Shown: positions 31,776 through 40,795 of the stretch, piece by piece
How the letters are laid out: every line of letters starts with the position of its first letter
Numbering within the stretch: the stretch's first letter is position 1
Origin: Pseudomonadota bacterium
GTDB taxonomy: Bacteria > Pseudomonadota > Alphaproteobacteria > Rhizobiales > Rhizobiaceae
DNA length: 64,000 bases
NCBI GenBank assembly: GCA_020161665.1
Contig: JAIUPA010000004.1
Location: forward strand, 54,704-118,703
Direction: 5' to 3'
Made by a program: the position numbers and the translations under genes
The notes under the pieces: model-generated
The model's input: the letters and a program-made list of their open reading frames with translations, nothing else
Told to the model about the DNA's origin: nothing
Databases searched by the model: none

Positions 31776-31800
31776 AAACGCCGCCCGATGGGCGGCGTTT
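31776..31800 (-). terminator. Intrinsic terminator downstream of accA
   Basis: AAACGCCGCCC (31776-31786) and GGGCGGCGTTT (31790-31800) form a perfect 11 bp stem around 3 nt. On the minus strand it continues into a T-run, 24 bp past the accA stop. Confidence 0.85.
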
Positions 31801-31823
31801 CGAAGGGTGGTTTTTCGCCGTGA

Positions 31824-32777
31824 TCAGAGATTGCGACCAATGGCGAGGAATTTCTGGCGGCGGTCGTCGCGCAGCTCCGTGCCCGAGAGCGGCGACAGGG
31901 AGGCCAGCGCCGAGGCAATCACATTGCCGGTTTCGGTAATCACCGCTTCGGCATGACGATGGGCACCGCCCGTCGGCTCCTTGATGATGCCGTCGATGAT
32001 GCCGAGGCTCTTCAGGTCCTCGGAGGTGATCTTCATGTTGGTGGCGGCTTCCTTGGCGCGCGCCGAATCGCGCCACAGGATCGAGGCCGCGCCTTCCGGC
32101 GAAATCACCGAATAGATGGCGTGTTCCAGCATGTAGACGCGGTTGCCTGTGGCAATGGCGATGGCGCCGCCGGAGCCACCTTCACCGATCACCACCGAGA
32201 TGATCGGAACCTTGACCTGCAGGCACATTTCCGTCGAACGGGCGATGGCTTCCGCCTGGCCGCGTTCTTCAGCGCCAACACCCGGATAGGCACCAGCCGT
32301 ATCGACAAGCGTGATGATCGGCAGGCCGAAGCGATCTGCCATTTCCATGACGCGCACGGCCTTGCGATAGCCTTCCGGACGCGGGCTGCCGAAATTGTGC
32401 AGGATGCGCGTCTTGGTGTCGTGACCCTTTTCCTGACCGATCACAGCCACGGGCTGGCCACGGAAGCGGGCAAGGCCGGACTGGATGGCGGCATCTTCGG
32501 AAAATTTGCGGTCGCCGGCCAGCGGCGTGAAATCGGTAAAGAGCTGCGCGGTGTAATCAATGAAATGCGGGCGCTGCGGATGACGGGCGACCTGCGTCTT
32601 CTGCCAGGCATTGAGCTTGGCATAGATTTCGACCATGGCGTCGTGCGCGCGGCTTTCCAGACGGGTGATTTCGTCGGAGATGTCGATGCTGGCGTCTTCA
32701 GCCTTGAGCTTTTTCAGTTCGTGAATCTTGGCTTCCAGATCGGCGATCGGCTTTTCAAAGTCGAGGTAGTGGTGCAT
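31824..32777 (-). CDS. accA: Acetyl-CoA carboxylase carboxyltransferase alpha subunit
   Basis: This subunit forms the carboxyltransferase half with AccD, making malonyl-CoA for fatty acid synthesis. It has 317 residues, full length. The N-terminus MHHYLDFEKPIADLEAKIHELK and the crotonase-like block GEGGSGGAIAIATGNRVYMLEHAIYSVISPEGAASILWRD are characteristic. It follows xerD on the same strand with a 65 bp gap and ends at a strong terminator. Confidence 0.97.
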   Translation of the reverse strand: MHHYLDFEKPIADLEAKIHELKKLKAEDASIDISDEITRLESRAHDAMVEIYAKLNAWQKTQVARHPQRPHFIDYTAQLFTDFTPLAGDRKFSEDAAIQSGLARFRGQPVAVIGQEKGHDTKTRILHNFGSPRPEGYRKAVRVMEMADRFGLPIITLVDTAGAYPGVGAEERGQAEAIARSTEMCLQVKVPIISVVIGEGGSGGAIAIATGNRVYMLEHAIYSVISPEGAASILWRDSARAKEAATNMKITSEDLKSLGIIDGIIKEPTGGAHRHAEAVITETGNVIASALASLSPLSGTELRDDRRQKFLAIGRNL

Positions 32778-32842
32778 GACTCCCGCTTTCTGTTCTTATT
32801 CCCGGCACGTCCCGGGCCCTGCTCCCGTCAGTCTTCCGGTTT

Positions 32843-33802
32843 CTAATCCGGCTTTTTGCCCTGTTTGGCAAGAGGGTGATGGGTATGAACCAGCTGTTGC
32901 AGCCGTTCTTCCAGAACATGCGTGTAGATTTGAGTGGTGGAAATGTCCGTGTGGCCCAGAAGTTCCTGTACCGCACGCAAATCAGCGCCGTTCTGCAGCA
33001 AATGGCTGGCAAAAGCATGGCGAAGCACATGGGGCGATAAAAGAGAGGGTGTCAGACCGGCGCGGATGGCGAGGTCTTTCAGGTCCCGGGCAAAAACTTG
33101 CCGGGGCAGATGACCTTCCTTGGAGGCCGCTGGAAAGAGGAATGGACTTTCCTTGAACTTCGGGTTCTTTTCCGCAGCAAGAGTCCATGCCCGCCCATAG
33201 GCCTGCATGGCGGCGATGGCCGAGCGCGAGAGGGGCACAAGCCGCTCCTTGGCACCCTTGCCGCGGATAACGAGAAAGCGGCCTTCCTCACCCAAAACCC
33301 GGGCCGGAAGGGCGACCAGTTCGCTCACACGCATGCCCGTTGCGTAAAGGAGCTCGACTAGGGCGACCATGCGCAGCCGTTTGAGGCTCTCTTCCGGTTC
33401 CCCCGGCAAGGCTGCTTCCTGCGCTGCCTGATCCAGAAGCCTGGTGACGGCATCGACGCTCATGGTCTTGGGAAGCGGTCGGCCCTTCTTCGGGGCGTCG
33501 AGAACGGCGGACGGATCATCGCCGCGCAGACCTTCGGCATAGAGGAACTTGAAGAGTTGCCGCAACGAGGAGAGCTTTCGCGCCTGCGACGTGGCTTTCA
33601 GGCCTTCGCCTGCGAGACGCGTCATATAGGCCGACAGATCTGCCGAGGTGACGGTCATGAGATCCGAGCCGCGCTTTGCCAGAAAGGTGCGCAGGTCCCC
33701 CAGATCGCGGCGATAGGCCGCAAGCGTATTGGCCGATGCGCCGCGTTCGGCGCTCAGCATTTCCAGAAAAGCTTCCATGTGGGCGGCGTCGAGTGAGGCC
33801 AT
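32843..33802 (-). CDS. xerD: Site-specific tyrosine recombinase XerD
   Basis: This is the partner of XerC in chromosome-dimer resolution at dif. It is 319 residues. The catalytic residues are Arg158 (TGMRVSEL), Lys182, His258, Arg261 ([12 protein letters not shown]), His284 and the nucleophile Tyr293 (QIYTHV). The C-terminal HTHHPLAKQ is typical of XerD. It lies directly downstream of a small membrane protein gene on the same strand, with 3 bp between them. Confidence 0.93.
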   Translation of the reverse strand: MASLDAAHMEAFLEMLSAERGASANTLAAYRRDLGDLRTFLAKRGSDLMTVTSADLSAYMTRLAGEGLKATSQARKLSSLRQLFKFLYAEGLRGDDPSAVLDAPKKGRPLPKTMSVDAVTRLLDQAAQEAALPGEPEESLKRLRMVALVELLYATGMRVSELVALPARVLGEEGRFLVIRGKGAKERLVPLSRSAIAAMQAYGRAWTLAAEKNPKFKESPFLFPAASKEGHLPRQVFARDLKDLAIRAGLTPSLLSPHVLRHAFASHLLQNGADLRAVQELLGHTDISTTQIYTHVLEERLQQLVHTHHPLAKQGKKPD

Positions 33803-33805
33803 GGT

Positions 33806-33982
33806 TTAGCGTGTGGCCTCCACAGCCGGTGATGCGCCTGCCGTCGCCAGATTGCCGGGCGGCACGGGCACATGCATTTCATGCTGGCCGGGATCAACCA
33901 GAAGCACCAGCGCCAGCATGGCGGCATAAATGCCGGCCACAAACGCGCCGCCGAAGAAAAGCAGGCGAAAAAGGGTGGGCAT
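33806..33982 (-). CDS. Small membrane protein (58 aa) upstream of xerD
   Basis: The frame from 33982 encodes 58 residues starting MPTLFRLLFFGGAFVAGIYA, with one clear transmembrane helix at about 5-29 and a short Pro/Ala tail. GGAGAG lies 7 bp upstream of the ATG. It sits in a xerD operon, 3 bp before xerD, and is divergent from aroK. A much longer in-frame extension upstream runs antisense through aroK and is not credible. The function is unknown. Confidence 0.65.
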   Translation of the reverse strand: MPTLFRLLFFGGAFVAGIYAAMLALVLLVDPGQHEMHVPVPPGNLATAGASPAVEATR

Positions 33983-34058
33983 GGCGGCTCTCCACTGGCA
34001 AATTTCGGGGGAAACTAGCCTATGATTGATCCGGTTCCAAGTTTTCAAAGTCCACGGC

Positions 34059-34087
34059 TTGACGCTTCCCGCACATTTTCCCATACC
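34059..34087 (+). promoter_or_regulatory. Putative promoter of the aroK-aroB operon
   Basis: TTGACG (34059-34064), a 17 bp spacer and CATACC (34082-34087) precede the aroK ATG by 28 bp. The -35 is perfect in its first five bases; the -10 is weaker. Confidence 0.5.
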
Positions 34088-34115
34088 ATCGCCGAGTTTT
34101 GTAGCGGTGGCACGA

Positions 34116-34712
34116 ATGACTGGACCGAGTGATAGCGATCTGAAATCCCTGAATGAGCGCGCGCGCGCGGCACTCGGGGAGCGCAACCTTGTGTTTGTCG
34201 GTCTGATGGGGGCGGGCAAGTCGTCGATTGGCCGTCTGGTCGCCCAGGAACTGAAGCTGTCGTTCATCGATACGGACCACGAAATCGAACGTGTTTCCAG
34301 CATGACCATCCCCGAGCTTTTCGCCGCCTATGGCGAGCAGGAGTTCCGGGCGCTTGAAACGCGTGTCATCGAGCGGTTGCTGAAGGGCGAGCCGCGGGTG
34401 ATTTCGACGGGTGGCGGGGCCTTTATCAACGCCAATACGCGCGCCGAGATCAAGCAGTGCGGGCTTTCGGTCTGGCTGAAAGCCGAGCTTGATGTTCTGT
34501 GGGAACGGGTGAGCAAGCGTGACGGGCGTCCGCTTTTGAAAACCGCCAACCCGAAGCAGACGCTCGAAAACCTTATGAATGAGCGCTATCCGGTCTATGC
34601 CGAGGCTGACCTGACGGTGATGTCGCGCAATGTGCGCAAGGATGTCATCGTTCGCGATGTGCTGGACGCCATTGCGGGAAGCGTTGCGAAAAGCAGGGAA
34701 GAAACACCATGA
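34116..34712 (+). CDS. aroK: Shikimate kinase
   Basis: This kinase phosphorylates shikimate in aromatic amino acid synthesis. It is 198 residues from the ATG at 34116; the longer frame from 34026 overlaps the promoter. The P-loop GLMGAGKSS is at 29-37, the shikimate-binding DTDHEIE follows, and STGGGAFIN and the lid region SKRDGRPLL are intact. The last four bases overlap the aroB start (ATGA), so the genes are coupled. Confidence 0.96.
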   Translation: MTGPSDSDLKSLNERARAALGERNLVFVGLMGAGKSSIGRLVAQELKLSFIDTDHEIERVSSMTIPELFAAYGEQEFRALETRVIERLLKGEPRVISTGGGAFINANTRAEIKQCGLSVWLKAELDVLWERVSKRDGRPLLKTANPKQTLENLMNERYPVYAEADLTVMSRNVRKDVIVRDVLDAIAGSVAKSREETP

Positions 34713-35857
34713 CTGCCGCCGAAACCGGAATTCTTGAAGGGCAGAGCCCGGAACAGCTCGTGCGCGTTCCCTTGGGAAGCCGTTCCTATGACATTCTGAT
34801 CGGTCCGGGCCTGATCGGTCGCGCCGGTGGGGAAATCACCGCCCGCATCAAGGGTCGCCGTGCGGCCATCGTCACGGACGAGAATGTCGGCCCGCTTTAT
34901 CTCGAAGCGCTGATGGACAGTCTCCAGACCGACGGGATCGAGGCGGTTTCGCTCACACTTCCGGCGGGCGAGAAGACCAAGTGCTTTGAAAACCTGATTA
35001 CCGTGGTCGATCTGGCGCTTTCGGCGCGTCTTGAGCGCAATGACATGATCATCGCGTTGGGCGGTGGTGTGATCGGCGATCTGGCCGGTTTTGCCGCCGG
35101 GATCGTCAAACGCGGCGTGCGCTTCGTGCAAATCCCCACGTCGCTTCTGGCGCAGGTGGATTCCTCGGTGGGCGGCAAGACGGGGATCAATACCCGCCAT
35201 GGCAAGAACCTTGTCGGCGTGTTCCATCAGCCCGATCTGGTGCTGGCCGATGCCGATTCGCTCGGGACGCTTTCGCAGCGCGAATTCCGCGCCGGTTACG
35301 CCGAAGTCGCCAAATATGGCCTGATCGACAAGCCGGAGTTTTTCGCCTGGCTCGAAGCCAACTGGAAGGATGTTTTCTCCGGTGGTCCTTCGCGCATCGA
35401 GGCGATTGCCGCCTCCTGCCGTGCCAAGGCTGCGGTGGTTGCCGCCGACGAACGCGAAAACGGCGCGCGCGCCCTTCTTAATCTCGGTCACACTTTTGGC
35501 CATGCGCTGGAGGCCGCCGTTCAGTATGATTCGGCGCGTCTGGTTCACGGCGAAGGTGTTTCCATCGGCATGGTGCTAGCGCATGAGTTTTCGACGCGCC
35601 TCAACCATGCCAGCCGCGATGATGCGGACCGGGTGCGCAAGCACCTCAAAGAGGTCGGCCTGCCGGTGACGATTGGCGAAATCCCCGGCGACATGCCGCC
35701 CGCCGAACAGTTGATGGAGGCGATTGCCCAGGACAAGAAGGTGAAGAGCGGCAAGCTCACCTTCATCCTGACGCGCGGCGTCGGCCAGTCCTTCATTGCC
35801 GATGATGTTCCGGCCTCCGAGGTCATCTCCTTCCTGAAGGAGAAGCTGCCGCAATGA
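34709..35857 (+). CDS. aroB: 3-dehydroquinate synthase
   Basis: This is the second step of the shikimate pathway, an NAD- and metal-dependent cyclisation of DAHP. It has 382 residues. The motifs DENVG, PAGEKTK, GGGVIGDLAGF and QIPTSLLAQVDSSVGGKTGIN are present, as are metal ligands around LGHTFGHALE and VHGEGVSIGM. It overlaps aroK and the following CBS-domain gene, each by an ATGA. Confidence 0.98.
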   Translation: MTAAETGILEGQSPEQLVRVPLGSRSYDILIGPGLIGRAGGEITARIKGRRAAIVTDENVGPLYLEALMDSLQTDGIEAVSLTLPAGEKTKCFENLITVVDLALSARLERNDMIIALGGGVIGDLAGFAAGIVKRGVRFVQIPTSLLAQVDSSVGGKTGINTRHGKNLVGVFHQPDLVLADADSLGTLSQREFRAGYAEVAKYGLIDKPEFFAWLEANWKDVFSGGPSRIEAIAASCRAKAAVVAADERENGARALLNLGHTFGHALEAAVQYDSARLVHGEGVSIGMVLAHEFSTRLNHASRDDADRVRKHLKEVGLPVTIGEIPGDMPPAEQLMEAIAQDKKVKSGKLTFILTRGVGQSFIADDVPASEVISFLKEKLPQ

Positions 35858-36702
35858 CCCTGAAGCTTCTTCGCCGTCTGTTCGGCAGCGTTCTTCCCGC
35901 CCCGCGCCCTGTGCTTTCGGCGGAGGAAAAGCTGCGTGGAACGGTGGACAAGCTTTATGGCGATGGCTCGGTGGTGAAGATCGACCGCGACCGACTGGAT
36001 GGCATTCTCCATCTGGGCGAGCTTGAGGTCTACGACATCATGATCCACCGCACGGCTGTGCGCGCGATCAATGCCGATGATGCGCCTGCCGACGTGATCC
36101 GCCAGATTCTCGACAGTCCCTACACGCGCATGCCGCTGTGGCGCGGCTCGATGGATAACATCATTGGCGTGGTCCATGCCAAGGATTTGCTGCGCGCCAT
36201 GGCCGAACCCGATTACGAGCGCGACAAGCTTGATATCGCCAAGATTGCGCAAAAGCCGTGGTTCGTGCCCGACAGCACCAATCTGAAGGATCAGTTGAAC
36301 GCCTTTCTGCGTCGCAAGGTCCATTTCGCCCTCGTCGTGGACGAATATGGCGAGGTGCAGGGCATCATCACGCTCGAAGATATTCTGGAAGAAATCGTTG
36401 GCGACATTGCCGATGAGCATGACATCGACATCAAGGGTGTGCGTCAGGAAGCCGATGGCTCCATCGTGGTCGATGGATCAGTGCCGATCCGTGACCTGAA
36501 CCGGGCGCTCGACTGGCAACTGCCGGATGAGCACGCCACGACGATTGCCGGTCTCGTCATCCACGAATCGATGATGATCCCCGAAGAGCGCCAGTCCTTC
36601 ACCTTCCACGGCAAGCGTTTCTACGTGATGAAGCGCGAAAAGAACCGCATCACGCGGTTGCGGGTTCGCCCGGCGGAAGACGGCATCTCTCCCGCCGAGT
36701 GA
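35854..36702 (+). CDS. CBS-pair / CorC_HlyC protein lacking the DUF21 membrane domain
   Basis: This 282-residue protein has two CBS domains (about 50-170; DSPYTRMPLWRG, HFALVVDEYGEVQGIITLEDILEEIVGDI) and a C-terminal CorC_HlyC domain (about 190-275). Proteins in this position after aroB in rhizobia, as I know them, begin with a DUF21 transmembrane domain of about 140 residues and total about 430. Here the frame starts at the ATGA overlap with aroB and goes straight to the linker RRLFGSVLPAPRPVLSAEEKLRG. No DUF21 coding is present upstream because aroB fills it. It is either soluble (like E. coli CorC) or needs a separate membrane partner. Confidence 0.88.
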   Translation: MTLKLLRRLFGSVLPAPRPVLSAEEKLRGTVDKLYGDGSVVKIDRDRLDGILHLGELEVYDIMIHRTAVRAINADDAPADVIRQILDSPYTRMPLWRGSMDNIIGVVHAKDLLRAMAEPDYERDKLDIAKIAQKPWFVPDSTNLKDQLNAFLRRKVHFALVVDEYGEVQGIITLEDILEEIVGDIADEHDIDIKGVRQEADGSIVVDGSVPIRDLNRALDWQLPDEHATTIAGLVIHESMMIPEERQSFTFHGKRFYVMKREKNRITRLRVRPAEDGISPAE

Positions 36703-36984
36703 TTACCAGCGGGTTGGTTCACCCGGTGCGGCGGCCTCAATGGCCAGCGCATGCAGGCCTGCGTCGAGTTCCGGTTTCAGAAGATCGTTGATGGCCCGGT
36801 GGCGGGCAACGCGCGTCTGTCCTGCAAAGGCTGCCGCCACAATGCGGATGCGCATATGCGTTTCGGCCCCTTCAACCATGCCCGGCTGGTGTCCGGCGTG
36901 GCGCCCGCTTTCATCGATGACGTCGAGACGCTCCGGCGCGAAGGTCGATTGCAGGCGGTTTTCGATGGTTTGGCGGATGCTCAT
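36703..36984 (-). CDS. BolA family protein
   Basis: This 93-residue BolA/IbaG-like protein partners monothiol glutaredoxins in iron-sulfur handling. It starts at MSIRQTIENRLQSTF. The family core is SGRHAGHQPGMVEGAETHMRIRIV...RVARHRAINDLL, with the helix-turn-helix-like end. The ATG at 36984 replaces an upstream in-frame start. Its stop is directly next to the stop of the CBS-domain gene (convergent, no gap). Confidence 0.92.
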   Translation of the reverse strand: MSIRQTIENRLQSTFAPERLDVIDESGRHAGHQPGMVEGAETHMRIRIVAAAFAGQTRVARHRAINDLLKPELDAGLHALAIEAAAPGEPTRW

Positions 36985-37083
36985 GGGAATGATCGTACCT
37001 ATATGAGGGGGGTACCCAAAAGCCACCAACAAACCGCTTTGTCAATTCTTGTTTAGACCGCCTTGCCGGTCGATAATGGCCGG

Positions 37084-37698
37084 ATGAAACTCGACTCCAA
37101 ATATTTCGACCGTATCCGCACGCGGCGGCGCAAGGCGGAAGAACCGCAGACCAGCGCGCCCATGTGCCAGTGGGACGGGTGCGACCAGAAGGGTGTGCAT
37201 CGCGCGCCGGTCGGTCGCCATGCGGAGGGGCAGTTCTTCATGTTCTGCTTCGAGCACGTGAAAGAATATAACAAGGGCTACAATTACTTCTCCGGCCTTT
37301 CCGACACCGAAGTCGCCCGCTACCAGAAGGAAGCGATTACCGGACATCGCCCGACCTGGACGCTCGGGGTCAATAGTGCGGCCAAGGGCTCCCCGCTGCA
37401 TTCGACGGCACGGGCCGGGGCGCAGGCGCGGGTGCGGGACCCCTTCGGCTTTATCCAGCAGGGGCGCGGTGCGGCGCGGCCCAATCCGGCCCAGCGCAAG
37501 CTCAAGACGCTCGAGGCGAAGGCCTTCGATACGATGGGACTGGCAGCGGGTGCGAGCGCTGAGGATATCAAGACCCGCTACAAGGAGCTGGTCAAGAAGT
37601 ACCACCCCGATGCCAATGGTGGCGACCGTGGCTCGGAAGAGCGCTTTACCAGCGTGGTGCAGGCCTACCAGCTTCTGAAGCAGGCGGGCTTTTGCTGA
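37084..37698 (+). CDS. J-domain protein with N-terminal Cys/His region
   Basis: This 204-residue protein has a C-terminal J domain (about 140-200; DTMGLAAGASAEDIKTRYKELVKKYHPDANGG) with the HPD motif that stimulates DnaK. The N-terminal half carries a compact pattern with cysteines in MCQWDGCDQKG and FFMFCFEH plus His residues, suggestive of a zinc site. The spacing to the J domain is an Ala/Gly/Pro linker. This is the single-J DnaJ class known in rhizobia. It starts at 37084 (ATG), is divergent from bolA, and precedes cobS after a 169 bp gap. Confidence 0.88.
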   Translation: MKLDSKYFDRIRTRRRKAEEPQTSAPMCQWDGCDQKGVHRAPVGRHAEGQFFMFCFEHVKEYNKGYNYFSGLSDTEVARYQKEAITGHRPTWTLGVNSAAKGSPLHSTARAGAQARVRDPFGFIQQGRGAARPNPAQRKLKTLEAKAFDTMGLAAGASAEDIKTRYKELVKKYHPDANGGDRGSEERFTSVVQAYQLLKQAGFC

Positions 37699-37752
37699 GG
37701 CACGTTACGGCTTTCAACAATTTGTCAAAAAACCTTGTCTCGGGGTCAAATT

Positions 37753-37806
37753 CCTTCACTTCAAATGGTTCCAATGTGGCCTTTGATGCACTAAACCTTC
37801 ACTTCA
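37753..37806 (+). repeat. Two 11 bp direct repeats upstream of cobS
   Basis: CCTTCACTTCA occurs exactly at 37753-37763 and 37796-37806, 43 bp start to start (about four helical turns), within the 169 bp gap before cobS. It could be a paired regulator site; no B12-box-like sequence is evident here. Confidence 0.4.
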
Positions 37807-37867
37807 GCGATAGCGGCGCGAATTTGAAATGACCCGGCTGGAGCCTTTCAGCCGTTCTGGAGATATT

Positions 37868-38857
37868 ATGAGCACGATCGATCCCGAAATTTCCGAACTC
37901 CCCGATACGACCGTTTCCGTTCGTGAGGTGTTCGGCATTGATTCCGATATTCGCGTTCCGGCCTATTCCAAGGCGGATTCCTATGTTCCCGATCTCGACC
38001 CGGACTACCTGTTCGACCGCGAGACGACGCTCGCCATCCTGGCCGGTTTTGCCCATAACCGCCGTGTGATGATCTCGGGCTACCACGGCACGGGCAAGTC
38101 CTCGCATATCGAACAGGTCGCCGCCCGCCTGAAATGGCCGTGCGTTCGCGTCAACCTCGACAGCCATGTCAGCCGTATCGACCTCGTCGGCAAGGACGCC
38201 ATCGTCATCAAGGACGGGCTGCAGATCACCGAATTCAAGGACGGTATTCTGCCCTGGGCCTACCAGAACAATGTGGCGCTGGTGTTCGACGAGTATGATG
38301 CCGGTCGTCCGGACGTGATGTTCGTGATCCAGCGCGTTCTGGAATCCTCCGGTCGCCTGACGCTGCTCGACCAGAGCCGCGTGATCCGTCCGCACCCCGC
38401 TTTCCGCCTGTTCGCTACGGCCAATACGGTGGGTCTTGGTGATACGACGGGCCTTTACCACGGCACGCAGCAGATCAACCAGGCGCAGATGGACCGCTGG
38501 TCCATCGTCACCACGCTCAACTACCTTGCCCATGACAAGGAAGTGGACATCGTCGTTTCCAAGGTGAAGAGCCTTGCCACGAAGGAAGGCCGCGATACGG
38601 CGTCGCGCATGGTTCGCGTGGCCGATCTGACGCGCGCTGCTTTCATGAACGGCGACCTTTCCACCGTCATGAGCCCGCGCACGGTGATCACCTGGGCCGA
38701 AAACGCCGAGATCTTCGGCGATCTGGCCTTCGCCTTCCGTGTCACCTTCCTCAACAAGTGCGATGAACTCGAGCGCAATCTCGTGGCCGAGCACTATCAG
38801 CGCGCCTTCGGCGTCGAGCTGAAGGAAAGTGCAGCCAATATCGTGATCGGCGCTTAA
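37868..38857 (+). CDS. cobS: Aerobic cobaltochelatase subunit CobS
   Basis: This is the AAA+ subunit of the CobN-CobS-CobT complex that inserts cobalt into hydrogenobyrinic a,c-diamide in aerobic cobalamin synthesis. It is 329 residues. Walker [10 protein letters not shown] is at 71-79, Walker [11 protein letters not shown] near 135-145, followed by [10 protein letters not shown]. The start is the ATG at 37868 with GGAGAT upstream. cobT follows 39 bp later; cobN is not in the window. Confidence 0.97.
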   Translation: MSTIDPEISELPDTTVSVREVFGIDSDIRVPAYSKADSYVPDLDPDYLFDRETTLAILAGFAHNRRVMISGYHGTGKSSHIEQVAARLKWPCVRVNLDSHVSRIDLVGKDAIVIKDGLQITEFKDGILPWAYQNNVALVFDEYDAGRPDVMFVIQRVLESSGRLTLLDQSRVIRPHPAFRLFATANTVGLGDTTGLYHGTQQINQAQMDRWSIVTTLNYLAHDKEVDIVVSKVKSLATKEGRDTASRMVRVADLTRAAFMNGDLSTVMSPRTVITWAENAEIFGDLAFAFRVTFLNKCDELERNLVAEHYQRAFGVELKESAANIVIGA

Positions 38858-38896
38858 CGCGCCGGTCCCTGCCAGTCATTCAGGAATTCCATACGC

Positions 38897-40795
38897 ATGT
38901 CGGGTCAAGGCGATAATTCAAAGGCAAAATCCACCACGATCATCGACATGGAGCCGGTGCGTCGTGCGATTGCCGGTTGCGTGCGGTCCATCGCAGGCAA
39001 GACCGAAATCGAGGTGTCATTTGCCAATGAGCGCCCGGGCATTACTGCCGAGCGTGTGCGTCTTCCCGATCTCTCCAAGCGCCCGACATTGCAGGAACTT
39101 TCGGTGACGCGCGGCATTGGCGATGCCATGGCGCTGCGTCTGGCTTGCCATGATGCCAAGGTTCACAATGCCATGGCACCGGGCGGGGCCGATGCCCGCG
39201 CCATTTTCGACGTCGTGGAGCAGGCGCGTGTGGAATCCATCGGCGCGCTGCGCATGGCGGGGGTCGCCAAGAACCTTGCCAATATGCATGCCGAAAAATA
39301 TGCCAAGGCCAATTTCGCCGGTATCCTTGCCAAGGAAGATGCGCCGGTGGGCGAGGCGCTGGCCATGCTGGTGCGCGAAAAGCTGACCGGCGAAGCGCCG
39401 CCGCCGAGCGCCGGGCAGGTTCTGGATTTCTGGCGTCCGTTCTTTGACGAGAAGATCAGCGCGGAGTTTGACGGCCTTCAGGCGATCGTTGAGGATCAGC
39501 AGGCTTTCTCGAAGGCTGTCCGCCACATGCTCGCCTCCATGGGCATGGCCGAGGATATGGGTGATCAGGACAACGATCCGGAACAGTCGGAAGAGCAAAG
39601 CGACGACGACCAGCCGCAGAGCGACGACCAGACCGAAGAGACGATGGAAGAGGATGCGGGGTCTGACGCTGCCGCAGCCGAGGAAAGCGAAGCTTCCCAG
39701 GAAGAAATGCAGGACGGCGAGATGGACGGCGCGGAGGTCTCCGACGAGGAGATGAGCGACGACAGCGACGACGATTCCGATACGCCCGGTGAGACGCGCC
39801 GCCCGCAGACGCCGTTCGATGATTTCAACGAGAAGGTGGATTACAAGGTCTTCACGCAGGACTTTGACGAGATGGTTACGGCGGAAGAGCTGTGCGATGA
39901 GGCGGAACTGGAACGCCTGCGCGCCCTTCTCGACAAGCAGCTGTCGCATCTTCAGGGTGCCGTCGGGCGTCTTGCCAACCGCCTGCAGCGCCGGCTGATG
40001 GCGCAGCAGAACCGCTCGTGGGACTTCGATCTGGAAGAGGGCTATCTCGATCCGGCGCGCCTCAGCCGTCTGGTGATCGACCCGATGCAGCCGCTCTCCT
40101 TCAAGCGCGAGCGTGACACGAAATTCCGCGATACGGTGGTAACGCTCGTCATCGACAATTCCGGTTCGATGCGCGGCCGCCCCATCACGGTGGCGGCCAC
40201 CTGTGCCGATATTCTGGCGCGCACGCTGGAACGCTGCGGCGTGTCGGTGGAAATCCTCGGCTTCACCACGAAGGCGTGGAAGGGCGGCCAGTCGCGCGAG
40301 AAGTGGCTTGCCGATGGCAAGCCTGCCAATCCGGGCCGTCTCAATGATCTGCGCCACATCATCTACAAGTCGGCGGATGCACCCTATCGCCGGTCGCGCC
40401 GCAATCTCGGCCTGATGATGCGTGAGGGCCTGCTCAAGGAAAATATCGACGGTGAAGCGCTGATCTGGGCGCATAACCGCATTCTGGCTCGTCCCGAGCA
40501 GCGCCGGATCATGATGATGATCTCGGATGGCGCGCCGGTTGATGATTCGACGCTTTCGGTCAATCCGGGCAATTATCTGGAACGGCACCTGCGCGCCGTG
40601 ATCGAACAGATCGAGACCCGCTCGCCGGTCGAACTTCTGGCCATCGGTATCGGCCATGACGTGACGCGCTACTATCGCCGCGCCGTAACCATCGTTGATG
40701 CGGATGAACTGGCGGGTGCCATGACAGAACAACTGGCGGCGCTCTTTGAAGAGCAGACGGGCGGGCGCGGGCGTGGCCTGCGCCGGGCCGGGTGA
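38897..40795 (+). CDS. cobT: Aerobic cobaltochelatase subunit CobT
   Basis: This is the MoxR-partner, von Willebrand-type subunit that works with CobS. It is 632 residues. It has an N-terminal helical region, a strongly acidic stretch (about 218-298, runs of D/E/S), and a C-terminal VWA domain with MIDAS D420-x-S422-x-S424 ([10 protein letters not shown]). The last codons overlap the next gene (GTGA). The cobST pair directly after a DnaJ gene is the rhizobial order. Confidence 0.97.
   Translation: MSGQGDNSKAKSTTIIDMEPVRRAIAGCVRSIAGKTEIEVSFANERPGITAERVRLPDLSKRPTLQELSVTRGIGDAMALRLACHDAKVHNAMAPGGADARAIFDVVEQARVESIGALRMAGVAKNLANMHAEKYAKANFAGILAKEDAPVGEALAMLVREKLTGEAPPPSAGQVLDFWRPFFDEKISAEFDGLQAIVEDQQAFSKAVRHMLASMGMAEDMGDQDNDPEQSEEQSDDDQPQSDDQTEETMEEDAGSDAAAAEESEASQEEMQDGEMDGAEVSDEEMSDDSDDDSDTPGETRRPQTPFDDFNEKVDYKVFTQDFDEMVTAEELCDEAELERLRALLDKQLSHLQGAVGRLANRLQRRLMAQQNRSWDFDLEEGYLDPARLSRLVIDPMQPLSFKRERDTKFRDTVVTLVIDNSGSMRGRPITVAATCADILARTLERCGVSVEILGFTTKAWKGGQSREKWLADGKPANPGRLNDLRHIIYKSADAPYRRSRRNLGLMMREGLLKENIDGEALIWAHNRILARPEQRRIMMMISDGAPVDDSTLSVNPGNYLERHLRAVIEQIETRSPVELLAIGIGHDVTRYYRRAVTIVDADELAGAMTEQLAALFEEQTGGRGRGLRRAG

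Noticed and set aside
33983..34309. N-terminal extension of the 58-residue membrane protein to 167 residues
   Set aside because: The extension is antisense to aroK. The ATG at 33982 has a good ribosome site and begins a membrane helix.
37700..37867. Possible cobalamin riboswitch before cobST
   Set aside because: I looked for a B12-box-like sequence and a long structured leader. The gap is only 169 bp and carries no such motif; only direct repeats were seen.
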